Assembly: GCA_963837105.1 (NCBI GenBank)
Contig: CAWIMG010000027.1
Location: 248,001-312,000 of the forward strand
Direction: 5' to 3'
Source: UBA9676 sp963837105
GTDB taxonomy: Bacteria > Actinomycetota > Actinomycetes > Streptosporangiales > Streptosporangiaceae
DNA length: 64,000 bases
In this document: positions 26,982-35,800 of the stretch, piece after piece
Numbering within the stretch: the stretch's first letter is position 1
How the letters are laid out: every line of letters begins with the position of its first letter
Notes under the pieces: model-generated
What the model was told of the DNA's origin: nothing
What the model saw: only the letters and a program-made list of their open reading frames with translations
Databases searched by the model: none
Made by a program: the position numbers and the translations under genes

Positions 26982-27107
26982 GGACGGCAGGATACGAGCA
27001 GCCGGCCCCCGGAGGGAAACCGCCGTCCGTGCTGGCCCGGCGTGGCCGCCTAGCGGGGGCTGGGGCTGGCCGGCTCGGCAGCGGCCCCGTCCGGCAGTGG
27101 CGGCCTA

Positions 27108-28525
27108 GTGTGCCGCGTCTGAAATTCCGCTGGTTAAGCTTGCTCGTTTGCCGGGTGGCCTGCTTGGAGCTTGGCAAGGTAGTCAGCGAGTGAGTTCAAG
27201 ATCTCGTCGGCAGTCTTGGTCCAGGTGAACGGCCTGGGGTTGTTGTTCCAGGTGGCGATCCATTCCCTGATGTCGTTTTCCAGGGCCTGGACGGAGGTGT
27301 GGACGCCGCGGCGGATCAGCTTGCCGGTCAGCAGGCCGAACCAGCGCTCCACCTGGTTCATCCACGACGAGCCGGTCGGGGTGAAGTGGACGTGGAAGCG
27401 GGGGCGGCGGGCCAGCCAGGTCCTGATCTCGGGGGTGTTGTGGGTGGCGTAGTTGTCGCAGACCAGGTGCACGTCGAGCGCGGCGGGCACGGCCTTGTCG
27501 ATGGCGGCCAGGAACTTGCGGAACTCGATCGCCCGGTGGCGGCGGTGCAGTTCGCTGATGACGGTGCCATCAGCGATGCTGGAGGCGGCGAACAGGCTGG
27601 TGATGCCGTGCCGCAGGTAGTCGTGGGTGCGCCGCTCGGGCATACCCGGCATCATCGGCAGCACCGGCTGGGACCGGTCCAGCGCCTGGATCTGGCTCTT
27701 TTCATCAACGCACAGCACCACCGCCTTCTCCGGCGGGTTGTGATACAGCCCCACGACATCGACGACCTTCTCCACAAACAGCGGGCCGGAAGACAGCTTG
27801 AAGGAGTCCTGCAGGTGGGGCTTGAGATCGGACTTCTTCCAGATCCGCCCGATGGTCGACTTGCTCAGCCCGGTCCGGGCGGCCATCGAGGCCCGCGACC
27901 AGTGCGTGTCCTTGCCCGGGACCGGCTCCAAGGTCGCCACGACGACATCCTCGACCTGATCGAGCAGGATCGATGGTGGCCGGCCGGGCCGCGGCTCATC
28001 GGCCAGGCCCTCCAGCCGCCGGGTGATGAACCGGGCCCGCCACCGATCCACGGTCAACTCATCCACCCCCAGATCCGCGGCGACCTGCTTGTTCGTCCCG
28101 CCCTCCGCGCAGGCCAGCACGATCTTCGCCCGCATCGCCAGGAACTGGGCAGTCTTCGCGCGGCGGGTCCACCGGGCCAACTGGGCCCGTTCGGCCTCGG
28201 CCAGGACCAGCTCTGCCTTCGGCCGGCCGATCGGCGCGGCATCCTCAAGCCCGGCCAGCCGCTGAGCCGCGAACAGGCGCCGCCACTTCGACACCGACTT
28301 GACCGCCACCCCCAGCGCCTGCGCAGCCCCGGCATTCGACATCCCGTCAGCGCAGGCCAGGACGATCCGGGCCCGGTCAGCCCGCCGGCACCCCGGCAGC
28401 CCTGTCCGGCGCACCAGCTCAGCCCGCTCATCATCAGACAGCACGATCGGCACGGCAGCAGGACCCGTATGCGACATGCCCGGCAGGCTAGCAGAAATAA
28501 ACCTCAGAATTTCAGACGCGGCACA
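27108..28525 (-). mobile_element. Complete IS630-family insertion sequence
   Basis: 1418 bp with perfect 20-bp inverted ends (27108-27127 and 28506-28525, starting GTGTGCCGCGTCTG) and a TA target duplication (27106-27107 and 28526-28527), the hallmark of IS630/Tc1-mariner elements. Its single transposase gene is intact, so the copy looks recent and possibly active. Confidence 0.93.
27134..28477 (-). CDS. IS630-family transposase
   Basis: 447 residues from ATG 28477. The N-terminal part has two successive helix-turn-helix units (AAQALGVAVKSVSKWRR and QVAADLGVDELTVDRWRARF) for binding the inverted ends. The DDE catalytic domain shows VLCVDEKSQIQALDRSQ (first Asp), LVCDNYATHNT (second Asp) and GSSWMNQVERWFG (Glu). 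The C-terminus ends FTWTKTADEILNSLADY. Both frame and length are intact. It moves the element by cut and paste into TA sites. Confidence 0.95.
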   Translation of the reverse strand: MSHTGPAAVPIVLSDDERAELVRRTGLPGCRRADRARIVLACADGMSNAGAAQALGVAVKSVSKWRRLFAAQRLAGLEDAAPIGRPKAELVLAEAERAQLARWTRRAKTAQFLAMRAKIVLACAEGGTNKQVAADLGVDELTVDRWRARFITRRLEGLADEPRPGRPPSILLDQVEDVVVATLEPVPGKDTHWSRASMAARTGLSKSTIGRIWKKSDLKPHLQDSFKLSSGPLFVEKVVDVVGLYHNPPEKAVVLCVDEKSQIQALDRSQPVLPMMPGMPERRTHDYLRHGITSLFAASSIADGTVISELHRRHRAIEFRKFLAAIDKAVPAALDVHLVCDNYATHNTPEIRTWLARRPRFHVHFTPTGSSWMNQVERWFGLLTGKLIRRGVHTSVQALENDIREWIATWNNNPRPFTWTKTADEILNSLADYLAKLQAGHPANEQA

Positions 28526-28581
28526 CTAGCGGGGGCTGGGGCTGGCCAGGCTCGGCAGCGGCCCCGTCCGGCAGTGGCGGC

Positions 28582-29535
28582 CTAGCGGGGGCTGGGGCTG
28601 GCCGGCTCGGCAGCGGCCCGGCGGGCCATCGCCTCCGCGTGCAGGCGGCCGGCCCGGTAGGAGGACCGGACCAGCGGCCCGGACATGACCCCGGCGAAGC
28701 CAAGGCAGAGGGCTTCCTCCCGCAGGTGGCCGAACTCGGCCGGCTCCACCCACCGCACCACTGGGTGATGCCGCGGCGACGGGCGCAGGTACTGGGTGAT
28801 GGTCAGCAGTTCGCAGCCCATCTCGCGGAGATCGGCCATCGCCTGGCTGATCTCCGCCGGCTCCTCACCCATGCCGAGGATCAGGTTGGACTTGGTGACC
28901 AGGCCCGCCGCCCGCGCCGCACGCAGCACCGCCAGCGACCGCTCGTACCGGAAGCCGGGCCGGATCCGCCGGAAGATGCGCGGCACGGTCTCGATATTGT
29001 GCGCGAGCACCTCGGGCCGGGCCGCGAACACCTCCGCCAGCCGGGCCGGGTCGGCGTTGAAGTCGGGAATGAGCAACTCGACCCCGCAGCCGGGGACGGC
29101 CGCGTGGATCTCCGCGCAGGTCTGCGCGTACAGCCACGCCCCGCCGTCCGGCAGGTCGTCACGGGCCACCCCGGTGACGGTCGCGTAGCGCAGGCCCATC
29201 GCCGCCACCGACGCGGCGACCCGCCGTGGCTCGTCGGTGTCGAGCGGCTCAGGCTTCCCGGTGGCGATCTGGCAGAAGTCGCACCGGCGGGTGCAGGCGT
29301 CCCCGCCGATCAGGAAGGTCGCCTCCCGGTCCTCCCAGCACTCGAAGATGTTGGGGCAGCCCGCTTCCTGGCAGACCGTATGCAGGCCCTGGTCACGCAC
29401 CAGATTCTTCAGTTCGGTGTACTCCGGGCCGGTCCGCAGCCGGGTCCTGATCCATGGCGGCTTGCGCTCGATCGGCGTCTGGGCGTTGCGGGCCTCCAGG
29501 CGGAGCAGCCTGCGGCCGTCAGGTGCGAGTACCAC
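28582..29535 (-). CDS. lipA: Lipoyl synthase
   Basis: 317 residues from GTG 29535. A radical SAM enzyme that inserts two sulfurs into protein-bound octanoyl groups. The auxiliary iron-sulfur cluster motif C-x4-C-x5-C is TVCQEAGCPNIFECW; the radical SAM C-x3-C-x2-C motif is DACTRRCDFCQIATG. Later motifs are HNIETVPRIFRRIRPG and SNLILGMGEEP, then QYLRPSPRHHPV and GFAGVMSGPLVRSSY. It works with LipB (33170-33925) to lipoylate AceE-linked E2 and SucB. Its last codons form the first unit of the tandem repeat downstream. Confidence 0.97.
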   Translation of the reverse strand: MVLAPDGRRLLRLEARNAQTPIERKPPWIRTRLRTGPEYTELKNLVRDQGLHTVCQEAGCPNIFECWEDREATFLIGGDACTRRCDFCQIATGKPEPLDTDEPRRVAASVAAMGLRYATVTGVARDDLPDGGAWLYAQTCAEIHAAVPGCGVELLIPDFNADPARLAEVFAARPEVLAHNIETVPRIFRRIRPGFRYERSLAVLRAARAAGLVTKSNLILGMGEEPAEISQAMADLREMGCELLTITQYLRPSPRHHPVVRWVEPAEFGHLREEALCLGFAGVMSGPLVRSSYRAGRLHAEAMARRAAAEPASPSPR

Positions 29536-30863
29536 GGTTCCAGCGTACGTCCGGCTGGCCTGCTAGGCAGCGCCGGCACCCGCGCCTTGCGGCGATGGCG
29601 CAGAGCGTAGGCCAGGCTGCCCGCGCCCGCGGCCAGCAGCCCGCCACCGCCAGCCAGAAACAGCACTAGCCGCGGGTCGAGTGAGGACAGCAGGCCGCCC
29701 GCGGCCGCCATCCCGATCGACGCCGCGCCGAACAGCACTCCGGAGTAGACGGCGAACACCCGCCCGGCCACCTGCGGCGGCGCCCGGTGGTTGAGGAAGC
29801 TGCGGGTCGCGACGACTTCCATGCCGTTAGCCAGGCCACCGAACGCGTATGCCGCGGCCGCCTGCCAGAGCACGGCGGCGGTGCCGGCCAGCGCCACACC
29901 CAGGCCGGCGGCGAACGTCCCGGCCAGGGTGACGGCCGGGAGCCGCCGCAGGGACAGCCGCCCGCCCAGCAGCGTGCCGATCAGCATGCCAGCGGTCCAC
30001 GCGGCCACCAGCATGGTGTAACCGGTGGGCCCGGCCTGCAGCACGCTCTCGGCGAAGGCGACCTCCGCGACCACCGCCATGTTCGCGAACGCGACCATGA
30101 CCCCGACCACCAGCACCAGCAGCCCGGCGTCGCCGTCGTCACGCAGGAAACGGACTCCCGCGCTCAGCTGCGACATGAACCCGTCCGGCTCACCGGTCTG
30201 GCCAGCCTTGCGGTCGCCCTGCCCGTCCCGGCTGGCCCGGCCAGCCAGTGGCAGCGCCCACAGCCCGATCGCGCCCAGCGCGTACACGACCGCGACCCCG
30301 GCCAGGGCGAGCCCGGTCCCGCCAGCCGCGGTGAGCACACCGGCCAGCAGCGGGCCGAGGGTGAACCCGCCCCAGGTCGCCGCCTGCAGGTAGCCGTTGG
30401 CCTTGGTCACGCCCATCGGGCCGGCCAGCTGGGGGACGATGGCGCCGAGCCCGGGCTGCAGCACGGCCGCACACACGCCAAACCCCACTGCCAGGCCGAG
30501 CACCGGCGCCAGGCCGGTCACCTGGGTGAGGGCCAGGGCCACGACCGCCTCCACCGCGGCGGCGGTTACCAGTACCGGGCGTGGCGGCAGCCGGTCGAGC
30601 AGCAGCCCGGCCAGCGGCGCCAGCGCGGTGATCGGGACGGTGATGGCAAGGAACACCGCCGCCACCGCCCAGGAGGCGTGCGATCCCTGGTAGACGCGAT
30701 TGGCCAGGGCGATCATGGCCAGCCCATCGCCCGCCGAGATGGCCGCCTGCAGCCCGAACGCCAGCCACAGCACACGGCCAGGGTGCCGCCAGCGGCGCAC
30801 GGCGGGCGCAGGCACGGCAGGCTGGGTGGCGGGCGAGCTTTCGCTCGTCAGCGGGCGGGACAC
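29409..30863 (-). CDS. MFS transporter (3' end uncertain)
   Basis: About 484 residues as sequenced, from GTG 30863 behind GAGGAG at 6 nt. It has 12 predicted membrane segments in two halves, starting LWLAFGLQAAISAGDGLAMI and including GLLLDRLPPRPVLV (the loop 2-3 MFS motif). The pattern fits MFS exporters of the DHA3 type (macrolide-like). The transported compound is unknown. Homology ends near residue 430; the frame then runs 127 bp into lipA as low-complexity sequence. A stop (TAG) is present in the neighbouring frame at about 29562, so one indel probably hides the true end. It is divergent from the Clp_N/HTH gene and shares its palindromic control region. Confidence 0.85.
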   Translation of the reverse strand: MSRPLTSESSPATQPAVPAPAVRRWRHPGRVLWLAFGLQAAISAGDGLAMIALANRVYQGSHASWAVAAVFLAITVPITALAPLAGLLLDRLPPRPVLVTAAAVEAVVALALTQVTGLAPVLGLAVGFGVCAAVLQPGLGAIVPQLAGPMGVTKANGYLQAATWGGFTLGPLLAGVLTAAGGTGLALAGVAVVYALGAIGLWALPLAGRASRDGQGDRKAGQTGEPDGFMSQLSAGVRFLRDDGDAGLLVLVVGVMVAFANMAVVAEVAFAESVLQAGPTGYTMLVAAWTAGMLIGTLLGGRLSLRRLPAVTLAGTFAAGLGVALAGTAAVLWQAAAAYAFGGLANGMEVVATRSFLNHRAPPQVAGRVFAVYSGVLFGAASIGMAAAGGLLSSLDPRLVLFLAGGGGLLAAGAGSLAYALRHRRKARVPALPSRPAGRTLEPWYSHLTAAGCSAWRPATPRRRSSASRHGSGPGCGPARSTPN

Positions 30864-30963
30864 GGGAAGCTCCTCGGACTACGGCATCGTTACGGGTCAA
30901 CGGGCCACTAGTCGTTAAAGCATGCCGCCAGGCTAGCATTCCCGGCCGGTCACCCGGGCCGGA

Positions 30964-31010
30964 TCGTCAACCGTGAGTTGACGAATAGTGGCGGTCAACC
31001 TAAGGTTGAC
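30964..31010. promoter_or_regulatory. Two perfect palindromes (GTCAAC/GTTGAC operators)
   Basis: TCGTCAAC-n5-GTTGACGA (30964-30984) and GTCAACC-TAA-GGTTGAC (30994-31010) share the half-site GTCAAC. The second ends 3 bp before the ATG of the Clp_N/HTH gene. They lie between that gene and the divergent MFS gene, and are probably bound by the HTH protein itself. Confidence 0.72.
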
Positions 31011-31013
31011 GAC

Positions 31014-31772
31014 ATGACGAATCCACTGCCACTGGCCAGCCCGGTCCGGCTCGACGATCTGATCGAGGCCATCAAGAAGGCCTATCCCGGCACGCTGGAC
31101 CAGTTGTCCGGCGCTGTGCTGGTGGCTGATCACCTCGGCGACCTGGCTGATCACCTGATCGGCCACTTCGTCGACCAGGCCCGGCGTTCGGGCGCGTCCT
31201 GGACCGAGATCGGCAGGAGCATGGGAGTCAGCAAGCAGGCGGTGCAGAAACGCTTTGTCAGCAGGGGCCCGGGCGAGCCGCCCGACCTGGATTCCGGGGA
31301 CGGCTTCAGCCGCTTCACCCAGTCGGCCAGGAACGCGGTGGTGGCGGCACAGAACGAGGCCCAGGCAGCCGGCAACGACCTCATCTGCCCGGCGCACCTG
31401 CTGCTCGGGCTGCTGAGTGAGCCTGAGTCACTGGCCGCGCAGGCGATCGTGGCCCAGGGTGTGCCGCTGGCCACCGCGCGGGAAGCGGCCCGGGGGGCAC
31501 TGCCGCCGCGGGCCGGGCAGGCACCCGACCTCGTCCCGTTCGATGAGCGGTCGAAGAAGGCCATGCAACTGACGTTGCGGGAAGCCCTCCGGCTGGGCGA
31601 CAACCATGTCGGGACCGAGCACATCCTGCTCGCCCTGCTGGAACTGGACGAGGGCGAGGGCGTGCTGGCCGGGCTCGGCGTCGGCAAGGCAGCCGTGGAA
31701 GCTACCATCACCGCCGCGGCAGCGGCCGCCGCGGACACCAGCGACGGCCAGGAGCCGCCCGGAACGGCGTAA
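31014..31772 (+). CDS. HTH regulator fused to a Clp N-terminal (ClpA/C-like) domain
   Basis: 252 residues from ATG 31014. The N-terminal ~80 residues have a helix-turn-helix, ASWTEIGRSMGVSKQAVQKR. Two Clp_N repeats follow: DGFSRFTQSARNAVVAAQNE with LICPAHLLLGLLSEPES, and SKKAMQLTLREALRLGDNHV with GTEHILLALLELDEGEG. These repeats normally sit at the front of ClpC chaperones and bind adaptors or arginine-phosphorylated substrates; no AAA module is present. The likely role is a stress-sensing transcription factor. Two palindromes directly upstream suggest autoregulation. It is divergent from an MFS exporter gene. Confidence 0.88.
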   Translation: MTNPLPLASPVRLDDLIEAIKKAYPGTLDQLSGAVLVADHLGDLADHLIGHFVDQARRSGASWTEIGRSMGVSKQAVQKRFVSRGPGEPPDLDSGDGFSRFTQSARNAVVAAQNEAQAAGNDLICPAHLLLGLLSEPESLAAQAIVAQGVPLATAREAARGALPPRAGQAPDLVPFDERSKKAMQLTLREALRLGDNHVGTEHILLALLELDEGEGVLAGLGVGKAAVEATITAAAAAAADTSDGQEPPGTA

Positions 31773-31812
31773 CCGATGTGACGGGACGGGCGCGGTCGGG
31801 GAACATGGGCGC

Positions 31813-33129
31813 ATGCCAACGCAGTTCGATCCCCCGTCGGGGACCCGTGACTTCCTTGCCCGCGAGTTCGAGACCCGGGAGCGGGCGTTCGGGCTGATCC
31901 GCTCGGTGTTCGCGGGTTACGGCTTCGAGCCGCTCGGGACCCCCGCGTTCGAGCGCCTCGATGTGCTCATGGGCAAGTACGGGGACGAGGGCGAGAAGCT
32001 CATCTTCAAAATCCTGCGCCGCGGTGAGCACGAAAGCACCGGCGAGACCGATCTTGCGTTGCGCTATGACCTGACGGTGCCGCTGGCCCGGGTGGCCGCC
32101 GCCTACGGCAGCCAGTTGCCGGTGCCCTACAAGCGGTACGCCATGGGGCCGGTCTGGCGGGCCGACCGGCCGGGCCACGGCCGTTACCGCGAGTTCACCC
32201 AGTGTGACCTGGACACGCTGGGCAGTGCCTCGCCGCTGGCCGACGCCGAGGTCATCTGCGCTGTCCATGACGTGCTGGCCGGGCTGGGCATCGGCAGCTT
32301 CCAGTTCCTGCTCAACTCCCGCCGGGTGCTGGCCGGCCTGCTGGAGGCCTTCGCGGTCCCGGCCGGGCTCGGCGCCGGGGTCCTGACCACGCTCGACAAG
32401 CTGGACAAGCTCGCCCCGGACGAGGTCAGCAAGGAACTGGCGGGCCGTGGCATGCCAGCCGGGCAGGCGGCCGACCTGGTAGCGGTGATGACGGCCACGG
32501 ACGCGGAGCAGCGGATCCGGGACGCGCTCAAGACCAGCGAGGAGGGCTCGGCCGGCCTGCATGAGGTGGACACGGTGCTGTCGCTGCTGGCCGGCCAGGT
32601 GCCGCCCGGCCGGGTGCAGTTCACCCCCCGGATGGTGCGCGGGCTGAGTTACTACACCGGCCCGATCTGGGAGGTGACCGCGGACGGGGCGGCCAGTTCG
32701 ATCGCTTCCGGCGGCCGTTACGACCACCTGATCGCCGCGCTCGGCGGCCCCGACGTGCCCGCGACCGGGGGCTCACTGGGAGTGGAGCGGATCCTGCTGC
32801 TGCTTCCGCCGGGCGATGAGCGGGACAGCCGGCTGGACGTGGCGGTGACGGTCATGGCCGAGCAGTACGCGCCACGGTCGTTTGCGTTCGCCGCCGCCGC
32901 CCGGTCGGCGGGGCTGCGCGCGAGCGTCTACCTGGGCGCGTCCGGCAAGCTGGGCCGCCAGCTGAAGTGGGCCAGCGACACCGGCGCCCACTGGGCGGTC
33001 ATCTACGGCGCCGCCGAGGAGGAGGCGGGCACCGTCACCGTCCGGGACATGGTGTCGGGGGTACAGGCGAGTGTCCCGGCCAGCGGGCTGGCCAGCTACC
33101 TGGCCGGCCAGGTCAGCCCGGGCAGCTAG
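31813..33129 (+). CDS. hisS: Histidyl-tRNA synthetase
   Basis: 438 residues from ATG 31813; the frame is open further upstream inside the previous gene, but homology begins MPTQFDPPSGTRDFLARE. Class II motifs are visible: motif 1 region GYGFEPLGTPAFE, motif 2 ALRYDLTVPLARVAA with YAMGPVWRADRPGHGRYREF, and the histidine-specific GLSYYTGPIWEV and ASGGRYDHLIAALGG, with motif 3 GGSLGVERILLL. The C-terminal anticodon-binding domain runs from LDVAVTVMAEQ. It charges tRNA-His in the cytoplasm. It is 40 bp after the Clp_N regulator gene on the same strand and converges with lipB. Confidence 0.96.
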   Translation: MPTQFDPPSGTRDFLAREFETRERAFGLIRSVFAGYGFEPLGTPAFERLDVLMGKYGDEGEKLIFKILRRGEHESTGETDLALRYDLTVPLARVAAAYGSQLPVPYKRYAMGPVWRADRPGHGRYREFTQCDLDTLGSASPLADAEVICAVHDVLAGLGIGSFQFLLNSRRVLAGLLEAFAVPAGLGAGVLTTLDKLDKLAPDEVSKELAGRGMPAGQAADLVAVMTATDAEQRIRDALKTSEEGSAGLHEVDTVLSLLAGQVPPGRVQFTPRMVRGLSYYTGPIWEVTADGAASSIASGGRYDHLIAALGGPDVPATGGSLGVERILLLLPPGDERDSRLDVAVTVMAEQYAPRSFAFAAAARSAGLRASVYLGASGKLGRQLKWASDTGAHWAVIYGAAEEEAGTVTVRDMVSGVQASVPASGLASYLAGQVSPGS

Positions 33130-33169
33130 CCCAGCCCGGCCAGGGGGCTGGACGCGCCGGGGGCGTGGG

Positions 33170-33925
33170 TCAGTCAGCGGCTAGGGCAGCTGCAGGCTCG
33201 GAGTCCTGGCCAGCCGGGACCTGGGGGGCGGTCAGCGGGTCGCTGCCCTCGACGCTGCGCCAGCTGGTCGCGCCGAGCACCCCGGCCAGTTGCCGCTCGA
33301 CGATGCCCACCATGTCCGGCACCCCGACCGGGCGGCCGGTCTCGATGGACAGGCTGGTGACGCCAGCGTCCCGGATGCCGCACGGCACGATCCGGTCGAA
33401 CCAGCTGAGATCGCAGTCGCAGTTGAGGGCAAAACCGTGCATCGTCACCCCACGGGACACCCGGATGCCGATCGCCGCCACCTTCCGGTCCAGCGGGCTG
33501 CCTGGCCCGCGTCCTCCGGTCAGCCACACCCCGCTGCGGCCCTCCACCCGGGTGGTGGGCACACCCACCTGCGCGCAGGACCGGATCAGTGCCTCCTCGA
33601 TGGCCCGCACATAGGCGATGACATCGACCGGCTCGGCCAGCGTGACGATCGGGTACCCGACGAGCTGGCCGGGGCCATGCCAGGTGATCTTCCCGCCCCG
33701 GTCCACGTCGATCACCGGGATGCCCGGATCGGTGAGCGGGCGGTCCAGCGGGCTGGTACGCCGGCCGGCGGTGTAGACCGGCTCGTGCTCCAGCAGCAGG
33801 CAGGTGTCCGGGATTTCGCCCTCCGCCCGCCGCGTGTGCAGGCCCTGCTGGAGCCGCCAGCCGTCCAGGTAGGGGACGGCATGGGCGCCGAAACCGGCCC
33901 GGGCGAAGATCAGCTCGCCGTTCAC
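33170..33925 (-). CDS. lipB: Octanoyl-[ACP]:protein N-octanoyltransferase
   Basis: 251 residues from GTG or ATG 33925 (MNGELIFARAGFG). It moves octanoyl groups from ACP to lipoyl domains, before LipA adds sulfur. Signatures are LLLEHEPVYTAGRRTSPLD, VDRGGKITWHGPGQLVGYP (the family motif), DRKVAAIGIRVSRGVTMHGF with the catalytic Lys, and WFDRIVPCGIRDAGVTSL with the catalytic Cys. The C-terminal 30 residues are Ala/Pro-rich. It is close to, but not in one operon with, lipA. A short GC hairpin (33132-33150) lies between it and the convergent hisS. Confidence 0.96.
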   Translation of the reverse strand: MNGELIFARAGFGAHAVPYLDGWRLQQGLHTRRAEGEIPDTCLLLEHEPVYTAGRRTSPLDRPLTDPGIPVIDVDRGGKITWHGPGQLVGYPIVTLAEPVDVIAYVRAIEEALIRSCAQVGVPTTRVEGRSGVWLTGGRGPGSPLDRKVAAIGIRVSRGVTMHGFALNCDCDLSWFDRIVPCGIRDAGVTSLSIETGRPVGVPDMVGIVERQLAGVLGATSWRSVEGSDPLTAPQVPAGQDSEPAAALAAD

Positions 33926-34078
33926 ATCGCCAGCCTATCCGGTATCGGAGCGGGCCCCCCGGGTGTTGGCACGGGTGGTAGCAGCGCGCAGTCATGGCAG
34001 CCGGTGGCCGGCGCTCCGGTGTTGGCGGCCGGGCGAGCGGGGATGACCACCACGTAGCGTGAATGCGGAGGTTGTGCG

Positions 34079-34834
34079 GTGCCGGACGAGGCTGATCTGC
34101 AGCGGATGAGCCACGAAGAGCGAGCCGCGCTCGCCCGTACCCTGGCCGAAATGGAGGGGCCCCGGCTGGTAGCCCCGCTGCTGGCCGGCCGGGTACTGAC
34201 CGGGGGCGGGCGTGGCCAGTGGCGGCGCCGGGTGCTGATCGCCACCACGCTGGGATGTGCCCTCGGCCTGGCCGCCTGGATCGGTTTCCTGGCCGTCACC
34301 CTGCCGCAGCGCTACCGGGCGGGTGGCTGGAGCGCCGCCTGGGTGGGGTTCGATCTGGTGCTGCTGGCTATCTTCGCCGCCACCGCATGGGCGGCCTGGC
34401 GCCGCCGCCAGATACTCATCCTCTGCCTGGTGGTGCTCGCCACTCTGCTTCTGTGTGATGCCTGGTTCGACACCACGCTGGACTACGCCACGCACGAGTT
34501 CACGTTCAGCCTGCTGCTGGCGCTGGCGGTGGAACTGCCGCTGGCTGTGCTCGCCCTCATCGGGGCCCGGCGGCTGCTCCGGCTGACCCTGGGCCGGATG
34601 AGCGGGGACGTCGGCTCGGTGCCCCCGTTCTGGAAGGTGCCGATGTTCACCGACGAATCGGCCGGGTCCGGCTACCGCGACATGTTCCGGCCCGCCTATG
34701 ACCTGGAGCAGGGTGGCCAGGTCCCGGATGGCCAGGTCCCGGATGGCCAGGTCCCGGGCAGCCAGGTCCCGGGTGGTCAGGCCCCGGGTGGTCAGGTCCC
34801 GGGCGGCCAGGTGCCGGGGCATCAGGAGGCGTGA
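34079..34834 (+). CDS. Membrane protein with a C-terminal pentapeptide repeat tail
   Basis: 251 residues from GTG 34079 behind GGAGG. The N-terminal 50 residues are soluble (MSHEERAALARTLAEMEGP). Four membrane segments follow, from RRVLIATTLGCALGLAAWIG to LLLALAVELPLAVLALIGAR. A conserved segment VPPFWKVPMFTDESAGSGYR follows and the tail consists of seven degenerate GQVPG-type pentapeptides. Homologous membrane proteins without the long tail occur in this locus in related actinomycetes. The function is unknown. The tail length is likely to vary between strains because it is encoded by 15-bp tandem repeats. It converges with the frameshifted epimerase gene. Confidence 0.75.
   Translation: MPDEADLQRMSHEERAALARTLAEMEGPRLVAPLLAGRVLTGGGRGQWRRRVLIATTLGCALGLAAWIGFLAVTLPQRYRAGGWSAAWVGFDLVLLAIFAATAWAAWRRRQILILCLVVLATLLLCDAWFDTTLDYATHEFTFSLLLALAVELPLAVLALIGARRLLRLTLGRMSGDVGSVPPFWKVPMFTDESAGSGYRDMFRPAYDLEQGGQVPDGQVPDGQVPGSQVPGGQAPGGQVPGGQVPGHQEA
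34713..34815 (+). repeat. 15-bp tandem repeat coding for GQVPG/D units
   Basis: About seven imperfect copies of a 15-bp unit (GGCCAGGTCCCGGAT and variants) run head to tail and stay in frame with the membrane-protein gene. Such arrays change copy number by slippage. Confidence 0.85.
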
Positions 34835-35800
34835 GACCGGGCGGCCGGCGGTTGCGCGGTGGCGGTGCCGGCGACGCGGCCGGCGTGGCCAGTTCGGCGG
34901 CCAGCGCGGCCGGCAGGTCCGGGAACTGGAACTGGTAACCGGCCTCGGTCAGCCGCCGGGGCAGGACCCGGGCGCTGGACAGCAGATCGCTGGTCACCCC
35001 GCCGAGGGCCAGCCGGAGCGCGGGTGCGGGGACCGACAGCAGGGCGGGCCGGCTGAGCGCCGCGGCCAGCGCGGCGGTGAACTCCGCGTTGCTCACCGGA
35101 TGCGGGGCGGTCAGGTTCACCGGGCCGGCGATGTCCGCCCGGGCCAGCAGGAACTGGACGGCGCCCAGGTAGTCCGCGAGCGCGATCCAGCTCATCTGCT
35201 GCCGGCCGGAGCCCAGGCGGCTGCCCAGCCCGAGCCGGAACGGCGGCAGCATCCGGGCCAGCACCCCGCCCTGGCGGGCGAGCACGATGCCGGTCCGCAT
35301 GCTGACCACCCGGATGCCGGCCTGCGCGGCGGGCTGGGCCGCCGCCTCCCACTCCCGGACCACATCGGCCAGGAAACCAGCACCGGCCGGGGCGGACTCG
35401 TCCACCTCCCGGCCGCCGGTGTCCCCATACCAGCCGATAGCCGAACCAGCCAGCAAAACGGCGGCAGCGGCCCGGCCGCTGCCAGCGCGGCGGCCAGTGC
35501 CCGCATGCCCAGGACCCGGCTGGACCGGATCTCCTCCTGGTAGGCGGGGGTCCAGCGGTGATCGGCGACCCCGGCGCCGGCCAGGTGGATGACGGCGTCC
35601 AGCCCGTCCAGGGCACCGGGCGCGATGCCGCCTCCCGGCGCGCGCGGATCCCAGGCGATCTCGTCCTGGCCGGCCGGTGCCCGCCGGATCAGCCGGGTCA
35701 CCTGCTGGCCGCCTGCACTTAGCGCCGCCACCAGGGCGGTGCCGAGCAGGCCCGTGGAGCCGGTGACCGCGACCCGCAGCCCGGGTGCCGGGCCGGTCAC
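34822..35800 (-). CDS. TIGR01777-family epimerase (SDR39U1-like), one frameshift
   Basis: From GTG or ATG 35800: a Rossmann N-terminus RVAVTGSTGLLGTALVAAL, then RLIRRAPAGQDEIAWDPR and DAVIHLAGAGVADHRWTP, as in the NAD-dependent epimerase/dehydratase subfamily TIGR01777. The frame breaks near 35456. The next segment, LLAGSAIGWYGDTGGREVDE, followed by LARQGGVLARMLPPFRLGLG and QQMSWIALADYLGAVQFLL, continues in another frame, so the complete ~300-residue protein needs one base corrected. The 3' end is also uncertain: the second frame stays open to 34647, while a neighbouring frame stops at 34822. The substrate is unknown. It overlaps sucB by ATGA-type coupling at 35797-35800. Confidence 0.75.

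Larger units (their letters stand above)
27051..28619. repeat. Tandem repeat of the lipA 3' end, split by an IS630 element
   Basis: A 55-57 bp unit beginning TAGCGGGGGCTGGGGCTGG occurs at 27051-27105, at 28526-28582 and, partially, at 28583-28619, where it encodes the end of lipA. The first and second copies were adjacent before the IS630 inserted at their TA junction. The second copy has two extra bases. Confidence 0.85.

Noticed and set aside
34713..34815. CRISPR-like array
   Set aside because: The 15-bp units have no spacers and stay in frame with a protein gene, so this is a coding tandem repeat.
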